NCBI RefSeq assembly: GCF_001644575.1
Contig: NZ_CP015596.1
Location: forward strand, 2,666,001-2,730,000
Source of the DNA: Mycobacterium adipatum
GTDB lineage: Bacteria > Actinomycetota > Actinomycetes > Mycobacteriales > Mycobacteriaceae
Length of the DNA: 64,000 nt
Direction: 5' to 3'
Positions 47,665-58,051 of this stretch are shown piece after piece. Numbering within the stretch: the first letter of the stretch is position 1; the number at the start of each line of letters is the position of its first letter. Made by a program: the position numbers and the translations under genes. A model generated the notes under the pieces. It was not told the DNA's origin, made no database searches, and worked only from the letters and a program-made list of their open reading frames with translations.

Positions 47665-49635
47665 CTACGTCGGCTCGATGGTGCCGGCGCTGACGGCGTC
47701 CTTCTCCTGATGCTCGTCGGCGTCCGGGATGTGCTCGGGATGCAGCATCTCCGCGTAGCGCAGTTGCTCGGGGATCCCGAAGCCGTCGACCAGCAGTTGC
47801 GCATGCGGGCGCAGTTTGCGGCAGCGATCGTTGATCCCGCGGGTGACGGCCTTGGCGCGTTCGGTCGAGATGAACCGATGCTCGATGAACCAGGCCTTGT
47901 CCGCTTCGATCACGCTGAGCGCGTACAGGTCGCACACCATCGCGAGGATCTCGCGGGCGTCCTCATCCTCGCAGGCGTCGATGCCGGCGACGAACGCCTC
48001 CAGGATCACCCGGTCGATGTGGGCCTGGGCGGTGTGCAGCACATGGTCCTGCACCGCGTTGAACGCCTCGAACGGTGACATCTCCTTGGCCTTGCTCTGC
48101 AGCCGGCGCGCCACCGAGGCCAGCATGTACTCCTCGCGGTCCTCGAACATCTTGACCTGAGTGCCGCGGTTGAACAGCGAACCTTCTTCCTCGTTGTCCT
48201 CGCGGGTGTCGACGATGGTCTGCATGATCGTCTGCGCGGCAGTGCGTTTCAGTACCCGCTCGCCGGCGAAGTTGGCCGCGAAGCGCACCCACTGGGCCGG
48301 GCTCATCCCCTTGATGTCATCGGCGTACGCCGTCAGCAGCTCCTTGGCCACCAACTGGGTCAGCACATGGTTGTCACCCTCGAAGGTGGTGAACACATCG
48401 GTGTCGGCCTTCAGTGCGATGAGCCTGTTCTCGGCCAGATAGCCTGCGCCGCCGCACGCTTCGCGCGCCTCCTGGATGGCCCGGGTGGCATGCCAGGTGT
48501 TGGCGGCCTTCAGCCCGGCCGCGCGCGACTCCAGCTCGCGCTGTTCTTCGGCGTCCGGATTGTCGGAGGTCTGCAGCTCGTGGCATTTGGCCACCAGTTC
48601 GTTCTGGGCGAACTGCAGCGCGTAGGACTTGGCGATCAGCGGGAACAGCCGGCGCTGGTGCACCAGGTAGTCCATGATGAGCACCTCGTCCTCGGATCCC
48701 GGTGCCTCGAACTGCCTGCGCTCCAGGGCATACCGGGTCGCGATGTCCAGGGCCACCCGCGCGGCGGCGCCGGCGCTGCCGCCGACGGTGACCCGGCCGC
48801 GGATCAGGGTGCCGAGCATGGTGAAGAAGCGACGGCCCTCGTTCTCGATCGGCGAGCTGTAGCTGCCGTCCTCGGCGACGTCGGCGTACTTGTTGAGCAG
48901 GTTCTCCCGGGGGACGCGCACCTTGTCGAACTGGATGCGCCCGTTGTCGACACCGGGCAGACCGCCCTTGTAATGGCAGTCCGAGGTGGTGACACCGGGC
49001 AGGTCGTTGCCCGCATCGTCGCGGATCGGTACGACGAAGCAGTGCACGCCGTGACCCTCGCCCTTGGTGATGAGCTGAGCGAACACCGCGGCCACCCGTG
49101 CCGTTTCCGCGGCACCGCCGATGTAGTCCTTGCGCGAGGACGGGGTGGGGGAGTCGATGACGAACTCGCAGGTCTGCGGGTCGTAGGTGGCGGTGGTTTC
49201 CAGCGACTGGACGTCACTGCCGTGACCGGTCTCGGTCATCGCGAAGCAGCCCAACAACTCCAGGTTGATGATCTTCTCGACGTAAGCACGGTGATGCCGT
49301 TCGGTACCCAGGTTCTCGATCGCGCCGCCGAACAGGCCCCACTGCACGCCTGCCTTGACCATCAGTGACAGATCGCTCATGGCGAGCATCTCGATCTGGG
49401 TGACCGCGGCGCCGACATCACCGTTGCCGCCGTGCTCCTTCTTGAAGCCGTCCTCGGCCGCGCCGCGGGCCGCCATGATCTTGAGCTGCTCGGCCACCTT
49501 GGTGCGGGCGATCACCGTGTTGGGTGTGTAGTGCGGCCGGAAGACCTCACCGGCCAGTTCGGCACGTACCTCGTTCTTGACATCGCGCCAGCGGCCGTCG
49601 AGCGCGTTGCGGAGATGATCAGCGGTAGTGGTCAT
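47665..49635 (-). CDS. Acyl-CoA dehydrogenase/oxidase family protein
   Basis: 656 residues, longer than standard acyl-CoA dehydrogenases (~380), close to acyl-CoA oxidases. FAD-binding motif CFAMTETGHGSDV, then GGLPGVDNGRIQFDKVRVPR, RYALERRQF and EACGGAGYLAENRL; a C-terminal acyl-CoA-oxidase-like helical domain (about 460-640) follows. It catalyses the first oxidative step of beta-oxidation. ATG 49635 (MTTTADHLRNAL) was chosen over an upstream extension that does not look coding. Convergent with mmpL, two bases apart. Confidence 0.88.
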   Translation of the reverse strand: MTTTADHLRNALDGRWRDVKNEVRAELAGEVFRPHYTPNTVIARTKVAEQLKIMAARGAAEDGFKKEHGGNGDVGAAVTQIEMLAMSDLSLMVKAGVQWGLFGGAIENLGTERHHRAYVEKIINLELLGCFAMTETGHGSDVQSLETTATYDPQTCEFVIDSPTPSSRKDYIGGAAETARVAAVFAQLITKGEGHGVHCFVVPIRDDAGNDLPGVTTSDCHYKGGLPGVDNGRIQFDKVRVPRENLLNKYADVAEDGSYSSPIENEGRRFFTMLGTLIRGRVTVGGSAGAAARVALDIATRYALERRQFEAPGSEDEVLIMDYLVHQRRLFPLIAKSYALQFAQNELVAKCHELQTSDNPDAEEQRELESRAAGLKAANTWHATRAIQEAREACGGAGYLAENRLIALKADTDVFTTFEGDNHVLTQLVAKELLTAYADDIKGMSPAQWVRFAANFAGERVLKRTAAQTIMQTIVDTREDNEEEGSLFNRGTQVKMFEDREEYMLASVARRLQSKAKEMSPFEAFNAVQDHVLHTAQAHIDRVILEAFVAGIDACEDEDAREILAMVCDLYALSVIEADKAWFIEHRFISTERAKAVTRGINDRCRKLRPHAQLLVDGFGIPEQLRYAEMLHPEHIPDADEHQEKDAVSAGTIEPT

Positions 49636-49716
49636 AGTTGACGGTAACGTGCCCCCGCAGCGGGAAAGGTAAACCTGAGTGCATCGGCGCGGAATCGGCG
49701 GAGTTGAATTTGCGAC

Positions 49717-50448
49717 ATGACCGAGCGCTCTGAGCCCGAGACACCTACTGGCCTGCCGCACGTGGTCGATCACCAGCACGCCGATGTGACCGGCGGGTGG
49801 CTACGCGCGGCCACCTTCGGTGCGATGGACGGCTTGGTGAGCAATACCGCCCTGATCGCCGGTGTCGCGGCCGGCGCGGGCGCGCACACCGTGGTGTTGG
49901 CCGGTGTGGCCGGCCTGCTGGCCGGGGCGTTCTCCATGGCGCTCGGCGAGTTCACCTCGGTGACGACGGCCAATGAGCAGATCGACTCCGAGGTGAAGGT
50001 GGAGCGGCGGTCCTTCCGCAACCAGCCCGACGCCGAGCGTGACGAGTTGGTGGCGATGCTCGTCGAGATGGGCATGACCCCGGAGACCGCCGCCACCGCG
50101 ACGGCGGAGATCCACCGCGACGAGACCCGGGCGCTGAACTTCCACCTCGTCCAGGAACTGGGTGTGGACCCGCGCGAAAAGCCCTCACCGTGGGTGGCGG
50201 CGTGGTCGTCGTTCCTGATGTTCACCATCGGTGCGATCGTGCCGCTGATCCCGTACCTGCTGGGTTTCGACTCGCTGTGGGCCGGTCTGGCCTGCGGCGG
50301 GCTGGGCCTGCTCATCACCGGAGCGCTGGCGGCCAAATTCACCCGCAAGCACCCGTGGTGGTCGGCATTGCGACTGCTGGCCCTGGGTGGCACCGCGATC
50401 GCCGTCACCTACCTTGTCGGAACCGTTGTGGGAGTGGCGGTTACCTGA
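49717..50448 (+). CDS. VIT1/CCC1-family iron/manganese transporter
   Basis: 243 residues. GGWLRAATFGAMDGLVSN is the family N-terminal signature, followed by two helices (AGLLAGAFSMALGEFTSV), a cytosolic metal-binding helix pair rich in Glu/Met (VAMLVEMGMTPETAATATAEI) and three C-terminal helices. Homologs export or store Fe2+/Mn2+. Single gene between two convergent or divergent units. Confidence 0.88.
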   Translation: MTERSEPETPTGLPHVVDHQHADVTGGWLRAATFGAMDGLVSNTALIAGVAAGAGAHTVVLAGVAGLLAGAFSMALGEFTSVTTANEQIDSEVKVERRSFRNQPDAERDELVAMLVEMGMTPETAATATAEIHRDETRALNFHLVQELGVDPREKPSPWVAAWSSFLMFTIGAIVPLIPYLLGFDSLWAGLACGGLGLLITGALAAKFTRKHPWWSALRLLALGGTAIAVTYLVGTVVGVAVT

Positions 50449-50454
50449 CGGGCC

Positions 50455-51660
50455 TCAGCTGCCCACGGTGACGGCGGTGGCCTCATCGGTCAGCTCGTCG
50501 ACCCGGGACTCGGGGGCGTCGATCCCGGCCAGCTGTCCACGGGCGGCGAACAGCAGTGCCGCGCCGGCCAGCACCGCGGCGGCTCCCACCCAGTAGGGCA
50601 GGTGCACGTTGACCTGCTCACCGAGCACCCCGGCCAGCCACGGCGCCACCGCGGCGCCACCGAAGCGCAGGAAGCTGTAGGCCGCCGATGCGACGCCCCG
50701 CTCCACCGGTGCGGCTTTCATGACCGTCTCGGTGATCAGGGTGTTGTTGATGCCGATGAACAACCCGGCCACCACCACACAGGTCGCCAGTACCGCCTTG
50801 GTGTCGGTGCCGATCGCCATCACCGCCAGCGTCGCCGTCAGAGCGAGCAGGTTGATGACCAACGTCGGAACCGTGCCGAAACGATGTTGCAGTCGCGGGG
50901 CGACCACCACCGAGGTGAACGCCAAGGCGACACCCCAGCCGAAGAAGATCAGCCCGATCTGGTGGGCGTTCATGTCCAACGGGAACGGGGTGAAGGCCAG
51001 CAGCGTGAAGAAGCCGAAGTTGTACAGCAGCGCGGTCACCGAGACGGCCAGCAGGCCGCGGTGGCGCAGCGCGCGGAACGGATCGATGAGGCTGGTCGCC
51101 CGTGCCGGCCGCGGGGTGGCGGGCAGCAGGAAGACGGTGACCACGAGCGCGACGGCCATCAGCGCCGAGACCCCGAAGAACGGGCCGCGCCAGGAGATCG
51201 AGCCCAGCACGCCGCCGACCAGGGGGCCGACCGCGATGCCCAGCCCGAGCGCGGCCTCATACAGGATGATCGCCTGGGCCACCGAACCTTTCGCGGAGTT
51301 CACGATGGTGGCCAGCGCCGTCGCGATGAACAGGGCGTTGCCCAGGCCCCACAGCGCGCGCCAGCCGACGATCTCCATGACGGTTTCCGACATACCGGCC
51401 AGTCCGGCGCCGGCGATGATGATGGCCAGGCCGATCAACAGCGTGTTCTTCGGGCCGATCCGGCTGGACACCACCCCGGTGATCAACATGGCCACCCCCA
51501 TGACCGCCATGTAGCTGGTGAACAGCAGCGACACCTGCGAGGGGGATGCGTTCAGGTTGTCGGCGATCGGTTTGAGGATGGGGTCGACCAGGCCGATGCC
51601 CATGAAGGCCACGACGGAGGCAAAGGCAACGGCCCAAACGGCTTTGGGTTGACGCCACAT
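50455..51660 (-). CDS. MFS transporter (drug-efflux type)
   Basis: 401 residues, twelve predicted helices. The start is AVAFASVVAFMGIGLVDPIL and motif A-like SSRIGPKNTLLIG lies between helices 2 and 3. Drug:proton antiporter (12-TM) family by pattern. Seventeen bp downstream of a MarR gene on the same strand, so probably a substrate-induced efflux operon. Convergent with the VIT gene. Confidence 0.85.
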   Translation of the reverse strand: MWRQPKAVWAVAFASVVAFMGIGLVDPILKPIADNLNASPSQVSLLFTSYMAVMGVAMLITGVVSSRIGPKNTLLIGLAIIIAGAGLAGMSETVMEIVGWRALWGLGNALFIATALATIVNSAKGSVAQAIILYEAALGLGIAVGPLVGGVLGSISWRGPFFGVSALMAVALVVTVFLLPATPRPARATSLIDPFRALRHRGLLAVSVTALLYNFGFFTLLAFTPFPLDMNAHQIGLIFFGWGVALAFTSVVVAPRLQHRFGTVPTLVINLLALTATLAVMAIGTDTKAVLATCVVVAGLFIGINNTLITETVMKAAPVERGVASAAYSFLRFGGAAVAPWLAGVLGEQVNVHLPYWVGAAAVLAGAALLFAARGQLAGIDAPESRVDELTDEATAVTVGS

Positions 51661-51677
51661 GGCGGGTGAACTCCTAA

Positions 51678-52127
51678 CTACGGTTGGCGATCGTGGCGGG
51701 CCATGTCGAGCAGCCCGCGCAGCACGGCGATCGCGTCGGTGAGCGCGGTGCGCTCGGCGTCATCGAGGTGTGCCAGATACGGGTTGATCGCGGCGCTGCG
51801 ATCGGCGCGCACCCGGCTGAGGATCCGGCGGCCCGCGTCGGTGATGGCGATGAGGACGGCGCGGGCATCACCGGGATCCTCGGCGCGCGTCACCAGTCCG
51901 GCGTCCTCGAGCCGGCGTACCTGGGTGGTCATCGTCGGTTGCGAGCAGTGATCGAGGGCGGCCAGATCGGAGATGCGGGTCGGACCCTGATCTTCGATCG
52001 TCGAGAGCAGGCGGGCTTGCGCGACCGGTAGCGGAAGCTCGATGCGCTGATTGGCCAGCCGGTTGATCCGGGCCACGACGGCCAGCAGGTCGGCGCCGAG
52101 GGCCGCGGTGTTGTCCGGATGATCCAC
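51678..52127 (-). CDS. MarR-family regulator
   Basis: About 150 residues. Winged helix with ISDLAALDHCSQPTMTTQVRRL, then DPGDARAVLIAITDAGRR, the MarR wing. GTG 52127 gives a plausible leaderless start 11 nt after TATGTA; an in-frame GTG at 52151 lies within the palindrome and is less likely. It is related by position to Rv2327 (next to the ECF genes). It probably controls itself and the MFS gene. Confidence 0.85.
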   Translation of the reverse strand: MDHPDNTAALGADLLAVVARINRLANQRIELPLPVAQARLLSTIEDQGPTRISDLAALDHCSQPTMTTQVRRLEDAGLVTRAEDPGDARAVLIAITDAGRRILSRVRADRSAAINPYLAHLDDAERTALTDAIAVLRGLLDMARHDRQP

Positions 52128-52138
52128 TCGAAAAAGGT

Positions 52139-52157
52139 TACATAGAGACACTATGTA
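52139..52157. promoter_or_regulatory. MarR operator
   Basis: TACATAG-AGACA-CTATGTA, perfect seven-base arms. It overlaps the presumed -10 of the MarR-MFS operon and is 77 bp from the ECF ATPase start on the other side. Confidence 0.7.
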
Positions 52158-52233
52158 GATGCAAACCCGGTGGGGTGGGAGTCGTCACAGTGCGGGCCAC
52201 CGGGGCACTCTGGCGAACTGGCAGAATCGGGTG

Positions 52234-54243
52234 ATGCCTCCTGGTTCGCCAACGCTGCGCCGGGCCGGGTCATTGCAGCCGAACGAACTTGCTCAGGCCG
52301 CCGTGATGGCGGCCCTGTGCGCGGCCATCGCGATCATCGCCGTCGTCGTCCCGTTCGCGGCCGGCCTGTCACTGCTGGGGACCGTCCCGATGGGGCTGCT
52401 CGCCTACCGGTACCGGTTGCGGGTGGTACTCGCCGCGACCATTGCCGCCGCCCTCATCGCGTTCCTGATCGGCGGCTTCGGCGGACTGATGACCGTGATC
52501 AACTGCGCCTATATCGGCGGGCTGACCGGCATCGTGAAACGTCGCGGCCGCGGACTGCCGGTGGTGGTGCTGGTATCGCTGATCGCCGGCGCGGTCTTCG
52601 GTGTCGCCGCGGTGCTGGCGCTGCTGATCGCGTCCCGGCTGCGCGAGCTGGTGTTCACCGCCATGACCGCCAACGTCGACGGCTCCGTCGCGATCTGGAG
52701 CTATATCCCCGAGCTGCGGCCGGCCGCCGAGAAGTTCCGGGAACTGTTCGGTCTTGCCTTGGAGCACTGGCCGGTCCTCATCTTCTTCTACGGGCTGTTC
52801 GCCATCATGGCGGTCAGCCTGGTCGGCTGGTGGGCGTTGTCACGGGTGCTGACCCGGCTGTTCGGGGTGCCCGATGTGCACAAGCTGGAGACCGTCATCA
52901 CCGACGGCCCGGTCATCCCGGTCCCGTTGCGGCTGCGCGATGTGGTGTTCCGCTATCCCGGTACCACCCGCGATGCGCTCGGCCCGCTGTCGATGGACGT
53001 GCAGCCGGGTGAGCATCTCGCCGTCACGGGCGCGAACGGCTCCGGGAAGACGACGTTGATGCTGGTGCTCGCCGGGCGTGAACCCACAGAAGGCACCGTG
53101 GAACGCCCCGGCGGCGTCGGCCTTGGCGCGCCCGGTGGTACCGCGGTGATCTTGCAGCACCCCGAGAGTCAGGTGCTGGGCACCCGGGTCGCCGACGATG
53201 TGGTGTGGGGGCTGCCCGCCGGCACCCATGTCGACGTGCCCGAGCTGCTCGCCGAGGTCGGCTTGGACGGTCTGGGCGAGCGCGACACCGGCAGTCTGTC
53301 CGGCGGTGAGCTCCAGCGGCTGGCGGTGGCCGCCGCGCTGGCCCGCAAGCCGTCGCTGCTGATCGCCGACGAGGTCACCAGCATGGTCGATCAGCAGGGC
53401 CGCGAGGGACTGATGGCGGTGCTGGGCGGGCTGACCCGCAAGCGCGACATGTCGCTCGTGCACATCACGCATTACAACGAGGAGGCCGAGGCCGCCGACC
53501 GGGTGGTCAATCTGGCCGGCGGGTCGGAGATGGTGCAGGCCGCCGAGGTCCCCACCCCCAGCGGTGAGGTGCGCTCGGAGGTACCGGTGCTGGAGCTGAG
53601 CAATGTCAGCCACCGCTATGCCGACGGAACGCCCTGGGCCAAAACCGCTTTGCGCGATATCGATCTGGTCGTGAACGAGGGCGACGGGGTACTGATCCAT
53701 GGGCTCAACGGATCCGGCAAGTCGACGTTGGCCTGGATTCTGGCCGGTCTGACCATGCCCACCACCGGGACGTGTCTGCTCGACGGCAAACCGGTCAGCG
53801 ATCAGGTCGGTGCGGTCGCGTTGTCGTTCCAGGCCGCCCGGCTGCAGCTGATGCGCAGCCACGTGCACCGCGAGATCGCCTCGGCGGCCGGGTTTTCCGC
53901 CCGTGACCGGGCCCGGGTGGTGGCCGCCCTGGCCACCGTGGGACTGGAACCCGCGCTGGCGGATCGTCGTATCGACCAACTCTCGGGCGGACAGATGCGT
54001 CGCGTCGTGCTGGCCGGGCTGCTGGCCCGCTCGCCGCGCGCCGTGGTGCTCGACGAGCCGCTGGCCGGCCTGGACGCGGCCAGCGCCCGCGGCCTGCTGC
54101 GCCTGCTGGAGGAGCTGCGCCGCGGTGGGCTGACGATCGTGGTGATCTCCCACGATTTCGCCGGACTGGAAGAACTGTGCCCGCGCACCCTGCATCTGCA
54201 CGATGGCGCACTGGTGCCGCTCGCATCGGGGGCCACCTCATGA
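52234..54243 (+). CDS. ECF transporter: membrane domain fused to two ATPases (Rv2326c-like)
   Basis: 669 residues. The N-terminal ~200 residues are a multi-helix membrane domain ([20 protein letters not shown]...) of the DUF2232/S-component type. Two ABC ATPase domains follow: Walker A GANGSGKT and GLNGSGKS, signatures LSGGELQRL and LSGGQMRRV, Walker B LLIADEV and [11 protein letters not shown] single chain thus supplies EcfS-like, EcfA and EcfA' parts, completed by the EcfT gene that overlaps its stop. Substrate unknown (vitamin or metal). ATG 52234 or GTG 52231. Confidence 0.88.
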   Translation: MPPGSPTLRRAGSLQPNELAQAAVMAALCAAIAIIAVVVPFAAGLSLLGTVPMGLLAYRYRLRVVLAATIAAALIAFLIGGFGGLMTVINCAYIGGLTGIVKRRGRGLPVVVLVSLIAGAVFGVAAVLALLIASRLRELVFTAMTANVDGSVAIWSYIPELRPAAEKFRELFGLALEHWPVLIFFYGLFAIMAVSLVGWWALSRVLTRLFGVPDVHKLETVITDGPVIPVPLRLRDVVFRYPGTTRDALGPLSMDVQPGEHLAVTGANGSGKTTLMLVLAGREPTEGTVERPGGVGLGAPGGTAVILQHPESQVLGTRVADDVVWGLPAGTHVDVPELLAEVGLDGLGERDTGSLSGGELQRLAVAAALARKPSLLIADEVTSMVDQQGREGLMAVLGGLTRKRDMSLVHITHYNEEAEAADRVVNLAGGSEMVQAAEVPTPSGEVRSEVPVLELSNVSHRYADGTPWAKTALRDIDLVVNEGDGVLIHGLNGSGKSTLAWILAGLTMPTTGTCLLDGKPVSDQVGAVALSFQAARLQLMRSHVHREIASAAGFSARDRARVVAALATVGLEPALADRRIDQLSGGQMRRVVLAGLLARSPRAVVLDEPLAGLDAASARGLLRLLEELRRGGLTIVVISHDFAGLEELCPRTLHLHDGALVPLASGATS

Positions 54244-55064
54244 GTAACGCCCAGCGTCGCCCCGTCGTGCTGCTGCGGCCGGTGCCCGGCGACACCGTCA
54301 TCCACCGGCTGTGGGCCGGAACGAAACTCATCACCGTGCTGGCGCTGGCGGTGCTGCTGATGTTCTACCCGGGATGGCTGCCGATCGCGTTGGTCACCCT
54401 GCTGGTCACGGCCGCCGTGGTGCTGGCGAAGATCCCGCGCGGCGCGCTGCCGTCGATCCCGGGATGGCTCTGGCTGATCGTGCTGCTGGGCGGCGTGACC
54501 GCCGCGTTCGCCGGCGGCACACCGATCGTCGACCTCGCCGGGATCGAACTCGAACTCGGCGGGCTGCTGAAGTTCCTCCGGATCACCGCGGTGTCGATCG
54601 TGCTGCTGGGCCTGGGCGCACTGGTGTCCTGGACCACCAATGTCGCCGAGATCGCGCCCGCGGTCTCGACGTTGGGTCGGCCGCTGCGGATCCTCAAACT
54701 GCCGGTCGATGACTGGGCGGTGACGCTGGCGCTCGCCCTGCGCGCCTTCCCGATGCTGATGGACGAGTTCAGCGTGCTGTATGCGGCGCGCCGGCTGCGC
54801 CCGCGGCTGCGGGCCCAGACCCGTCGGGAACGCCGTAAACAGTGGATCGCGGAGGTGATCGACCTGCTCGCCGCGGCGGTCACGGTGGCGCTGCGGCGCG
54901 CCGACGAGATGGGCGACGCCATCACCGCACGCGGCGGGGCCGGCCAGATCGCTGCCGCCCCGGCGCGCCCTGGTGTCGCCGATTACGTGGTGCTCGCCGT
55001 GGTGACCGTGGTCTGCGGTGCCGCCGGGTACCTGGAGGCGGCGTCGTTCCTCGGCACCACCTGA
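54240..55064 (+). CDS. ECF transporter T component (EcfT, Rv2325c-like)
   Basis: 274 residues, five to six helices, with the EcfT coupling-helix motif [12 protein letters not shown] and [10 protein letters not shown] near the third quarter and [12 protein letters not shown] (usual second A-x-R-G-type motif). It couples ATP hydrolysis by the upstream fused protein to transport. ATG 54240 overlaps that stop (ATGA). Confidence 0.87.
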   Translation: MSNAQRRPVVLLRPVPGDTVIHRLWAGTKLITVLALAVLLMFYPGWLPIALVTLLVTAAVVLAKIPRGALPSIPGWLWLIVLLGGVTAAFAGGTPIVDLAGIELELGGLLKFLRITAVSIVLLGLGALVSWTTNVAEIAPAVSTLGRPLRILKLPVDDWAVTLALALRAFPMLMDEFSVLYAARRLRPRLRAQTRRERRKQWIAEVIDLLAAAVTVALRRADEMGDAITARGGAGQIAAAPARPGVADYVVLAVVTVVCGAAGYLEAASFLGTT

Positions 55065-55202
55065 CGCACCCCGGGACGCCCGGCCCGATGATTGTCGGGA
55101 CTCGACAAACGATGCTCGCTCGATTGGCCGTTATCGCAGAGCCGTTGGGCTGCCCGCTCCCGATGATGGTGGGACTACCAGCCAACGAGCGGAGGTCATC
55201 AC

Positions 55203-56453
55203 ATGGTCGGCGTCGATCGCATCGGCGAGGGGCCGCGCAGTGTCATCGTGGTCGGAGCCGGCATCGTCGGGTTGTGCACGGCGTGGTTCCTGCAGGAGCG
55301 CGGGGTCGAGGTCACCGTGGTGGACCGCGACGGGGTGGCCGCCGGTGCGTCCTGGGGTAACGCCGGATGGGTCTCGCCGGCGCTGACCATTCCGCTCAAC
55401 CAACCCGCCGTCCTGCGGTACGGGCTGCGGTCGCTGTTCAATCCGTCTGCCCCGCTGCATATCCCGCTGCGCGCCGACGTCGGGCTGGCACGCTTTCTGG
55501 CCACCTTCGCGCGGCACTGCAGCCACGCATCCGCGCGCCGCGCGGTCCACGCCAACCAGCCGCTGAACGCCGACTGTGTGGAGGCTTTCGACGTCCTGGT
55601 CGCCAACGGGGTGGACGCCCCGGTCACCGACTCCGACATCGTCGCGCTGTTCGGGTCCGATGCGCACGCCGACGAACTGCGCGCCGAAATCGAGATCCTC
55701 GAACGCGGCGGACTGCCGGTGCAGACCCGTCGACTCCGCGGCACGGCACTGCGCGACGCGGTGCCGCTGGCCGCGCCGGAGGCCACCGTGGCACTGGCCG
55801 TGCAACAGCAGCGCTTCGTCGACCCGGGCCGCTTCGTCACCGCACTGGGACAGGCCGTGATCGAGCGCGGTGCCACCATGCGCACCGAGCGCGTTGTGGA
55901 CGTGAGCACCAACGGCCGCGTCGTCGTGCGCACGGTCCGCGGTGAGGACCTCACCGCGGACGCCGTCGTCCTGGCCACCGGGGCCTGGCTGCCCGACCTC
56001 GCCCGGCGCTGGGTGCGGATGCCGATACGCGCCGGCCGGGGATACTCGTTCACCGTCCCGGTCGATCGCCCGATGCCGGGACCGATCTACCTGCCGACCG
56101 TGCGGGTGGCCTGCACGCCCTACCAGGGTGCGATGCGGGTGGCGGGCACCATGGAATTCCGTGGCCCCGACGACCCCGTCGTCCCGGCACGGGTGAACTC
56201 GATCATCGACTCGGCAGCCCAATTCCTGCACGGCGTGCGCTGGGAGGCGCGCAGCGATGTCTGGGTCGGCCCGCGCCCGGTGAGCGCGGACGGCGTGGCG
56301 GTGGTCGGGCAGGTCGACCGCGGACTGTATGTCGCCGGTGGGCACGGCATGTGGGGGCTGGCGCACGGACCGGTCACCGGCCGGTTACTGACCGAACAGA
56401 TCACCACCGGCAAGCAACCCGAGGCTTTGCGCGCCCTGGATCCGTTGCGCTGA
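55203..56453 (+). CDS. FAD-dependent D-amino-acid dehydrogenase-like oxidoreductase
   Basis: 416 residues, DAO/DadA family. FAD-binding Rossmann motif VIVVGAGIVGLCTAWFL, then GASWGNAGWVSPA, the DadA-type second motif, and the C-terminal flavin site VAGGHGMWGLAHGP. Likely oxidises D-amino acids or a related amine; the substrate is not readable. Monocistronic: 138 bp follow ecfT, and a strong hairpin terminator lies downstream. Confidence 0.85.
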   Translation: MVGVDRIGEGPRSVIVVGAGIVGLCTAWFLQERGVEVTVVDRDGVAAGASWGNAGWVSPALTIPLNQPAVLRYGLRSLFNPSAPLHIPLRADVGLARFLATFARHCSHASARRAVHANQPLNADCVEAFDVLVANGVDAPVTDSDIVALFGSDAHADELRAEIEILERGGLPVQTRRLRGTALRDAVPLAAPEATVALAVQQQRFVDPGRFVTALGQAVIERGATMRTERVVDVSTNGRVVVRTVRGEDLTADAVVLATGAWLPDLARRWVRMPIRAGRGYSFTVPVDRPMPGPIYLPTVRVACTPYQGAMRVAGTMEFRGPDDPVVPARVNSIIDSAAQFLHGVRWEARSDVWVGPRPVSADGVAVVGQVDRGLYVAGGHGMWGLAHGPVTGRLLTEQITTGKQPEALRALDPLR

Positions 56454-56466
56454 GAACTTCTCTCTC

Positions 56467-56507
56467 GTCGTCAGGGGCGGTGCGGGGACCCACCCGCCCC
56501 TGACGAC
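56467..56507 (+). terminator. Strong hairpin terminator
   Basis: Perfect 14-bp stem (gtcgtcaggggcgg / ccgcccctgacgac) with a 13-base loop, 13 bp after the oxidoreductase stop and 17 bp before tldD. There is no T-run, common for mycobacterial terminators. Confidence 0.8.
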
Positions 56508-56524
56508 AATCTCCTGCCATTACG

Positions 56525-58051
56525 GTGGGTGCCGTGACAAGTCGAAACGTCGACCCCGACTTCCTCGCGCTGCCCCGCCGGGCATTGGCCGACGCCGCCC
56601 TCTCGGCGGCCCGCGCGGCCGGAGCCAGCTACGCCGATCTGCGGATCCACCGTCTCACCACCGAAGTCGTGCACCTGCGCGACGGCGAGCTGGAGAATTC
56701 CACGCTGGACCGTGAGATCGGCCTGGCGGTGCGCGTCATCGTCGACGGCACCTGGGGGTTCGCCTCGCATGCCGAGCTCGACCCCGCCGTCGCCGCGGAG
56801 ACCGCGCGCCGGGCGGTGCGGGTCGCGACCACCTTGGCCCCGCTGAACGCCGAGCGCATCGAGTTGGCCGCCGAACCGGTGTACGACGATGTGAGCTGGG
56901 TGTCGGATTACCGCATCGACCCGTTCACGGTGCCCGGCCCGGACAAGATCGCCGTGCTGGCCGACTATTCGGAGCGGCTGCTGGCTGCCGACGGGGTGGA
57001 CCATGTGTCGGCCGGCCTGCAGGCGGTCAAGGAACAGACCTACTACGCCGACACTTTCGGCACCTCCACCACCCAGCAGCGGGTACGGGTGCAGCCGTCG
57101 CTGGAGGCCGTCAGCGTGGACCCGGCGGCCGGATCCTTCGAGACCATGCGCACGTTGGCCCCGCCGACGGCGCGCGGCTGGGAGGCCGTCGCCGATGACA
57201 GCGTCTGGAACTGGAGCGCCGAGCTCGCCGAGCTGCCGGCGCTGCTGGCCGAGAAGGTGAAGGCACCCAGCGTCACCGCCGGACCCACCGATCTCGTGAT
57301 CGACCCGTCCAATCTGTGGCTCACCATCCACGAATCCATCGGGCACGCCACCGAATACGACCGGGCCATCGGGTACGAGGCGGCCTACGCCGGCACCTCG
57401 TTCGCCACCCCGGACAAGCTGAACAGCATGCGGTACGGATCGCCGGTGATGAACGTGACCGCCGACCGCACCGTGCAATACGGCTTGGCCACCACCGGTT
57501 TCGACGACGAAGGGGTGCGCGCGCAGAGCTGGGACCTGGTGCGCGACGGGCTGTTCGTGGGCTACCAGTTGGACCGGGTGTTCGCGCCGCGGCTGGGGGA
57601 GTCGCGTTCCAACGGTTGCTCGTATGCCGATTCCGCACACCACGTGCCGATCCAGCGGATGGCGAACGTCTCGCTGCAACCGGGCACCGACGACCTGTCC
57701 ACCGAGGATCTGATCTCCCGGGTGTCCGACGGGATCTACATCGTCGGGGACAAATCTTGGTCGATTGACATGCAGCGGTACAACTTCCAGTTCACCGGGC
57801 AACGGTTCTTCCGGATCCGGGATGGCAGGCTGGACGGTCAGCTGCGCGATGTCGCCTACCAGGCCACCACCACCGACTTCTGGGGGTCGATGGAGGCCGT
57901 CGGGGGGCCATCCACCTGGCGGCTCGGCGGCGCCTTCAACTGCGGTAAGGCCCAACCGGGCCAGGTCGCGCCGGTCAGCCATGGATGCCCGTCGGCACTG
58001 TTCCGGGGAGTGAATGTGCTCAACACGCAAGCCGAATCGGGGCGCTCATGA
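56525..58051 (+). CDS. tldD: Metalloprotease TldD
   Basis: 508 residues (GTG 56525; GTG 56534 possible). The zinc motif HESIGHATE (HExxxH) at about residue 265, then SADSAHHVP and a C-terminal beta-sandwich with FNCGKAQPGQ. TldD is the catalytic half of the TldD/TldE protease, which trims leader peptides and degrades unfolded peptides. The stop overlaps tldE (ATGA). Confidence 0.93.
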   Translation: MGAVTSRNVDPDFLALPRRALADAALSAARAAGASYADLRIHRLTTEVVHLRDGELENSTLDREIGLAVRVIVDGTWGFASHAELDPAVAAETARRAVRVATTLAPLNAERIELAAEPVYDDVSWVSDYRIDPFTVPGPDKIAVLADYSERLLAADGVDHVSAGLQAVKEQTYYADTFGTSTTQQRVRVQPSLEAVSVDPAAGSFETMRTLAPPTARGWEAVADDSVWNWSAELAELPALLAEKVKAPSVTAGPTDLVIDPSNLWLTIHESIGHATEYDRAIGYEAAYAGTSFATPDKLNSMRYGSPVMNVTADRTVQYGLATTGFDDEGVRAQSWDLVRDGLFVGYQLDRVFAPRLGESRSNGCSYADSAHHVPIQRMANVSLQPGTDDLSTEDLISRVSDGIYIVGDKSWSIDMQRYNFQFTGQRFFRIRDGRLDGQLRDVAYQATTTDFWGSMEAVGGPSTWRLGGAFNCGKAQPGQVAPVSHGCPSALFRGVNVLNTQAESGRS

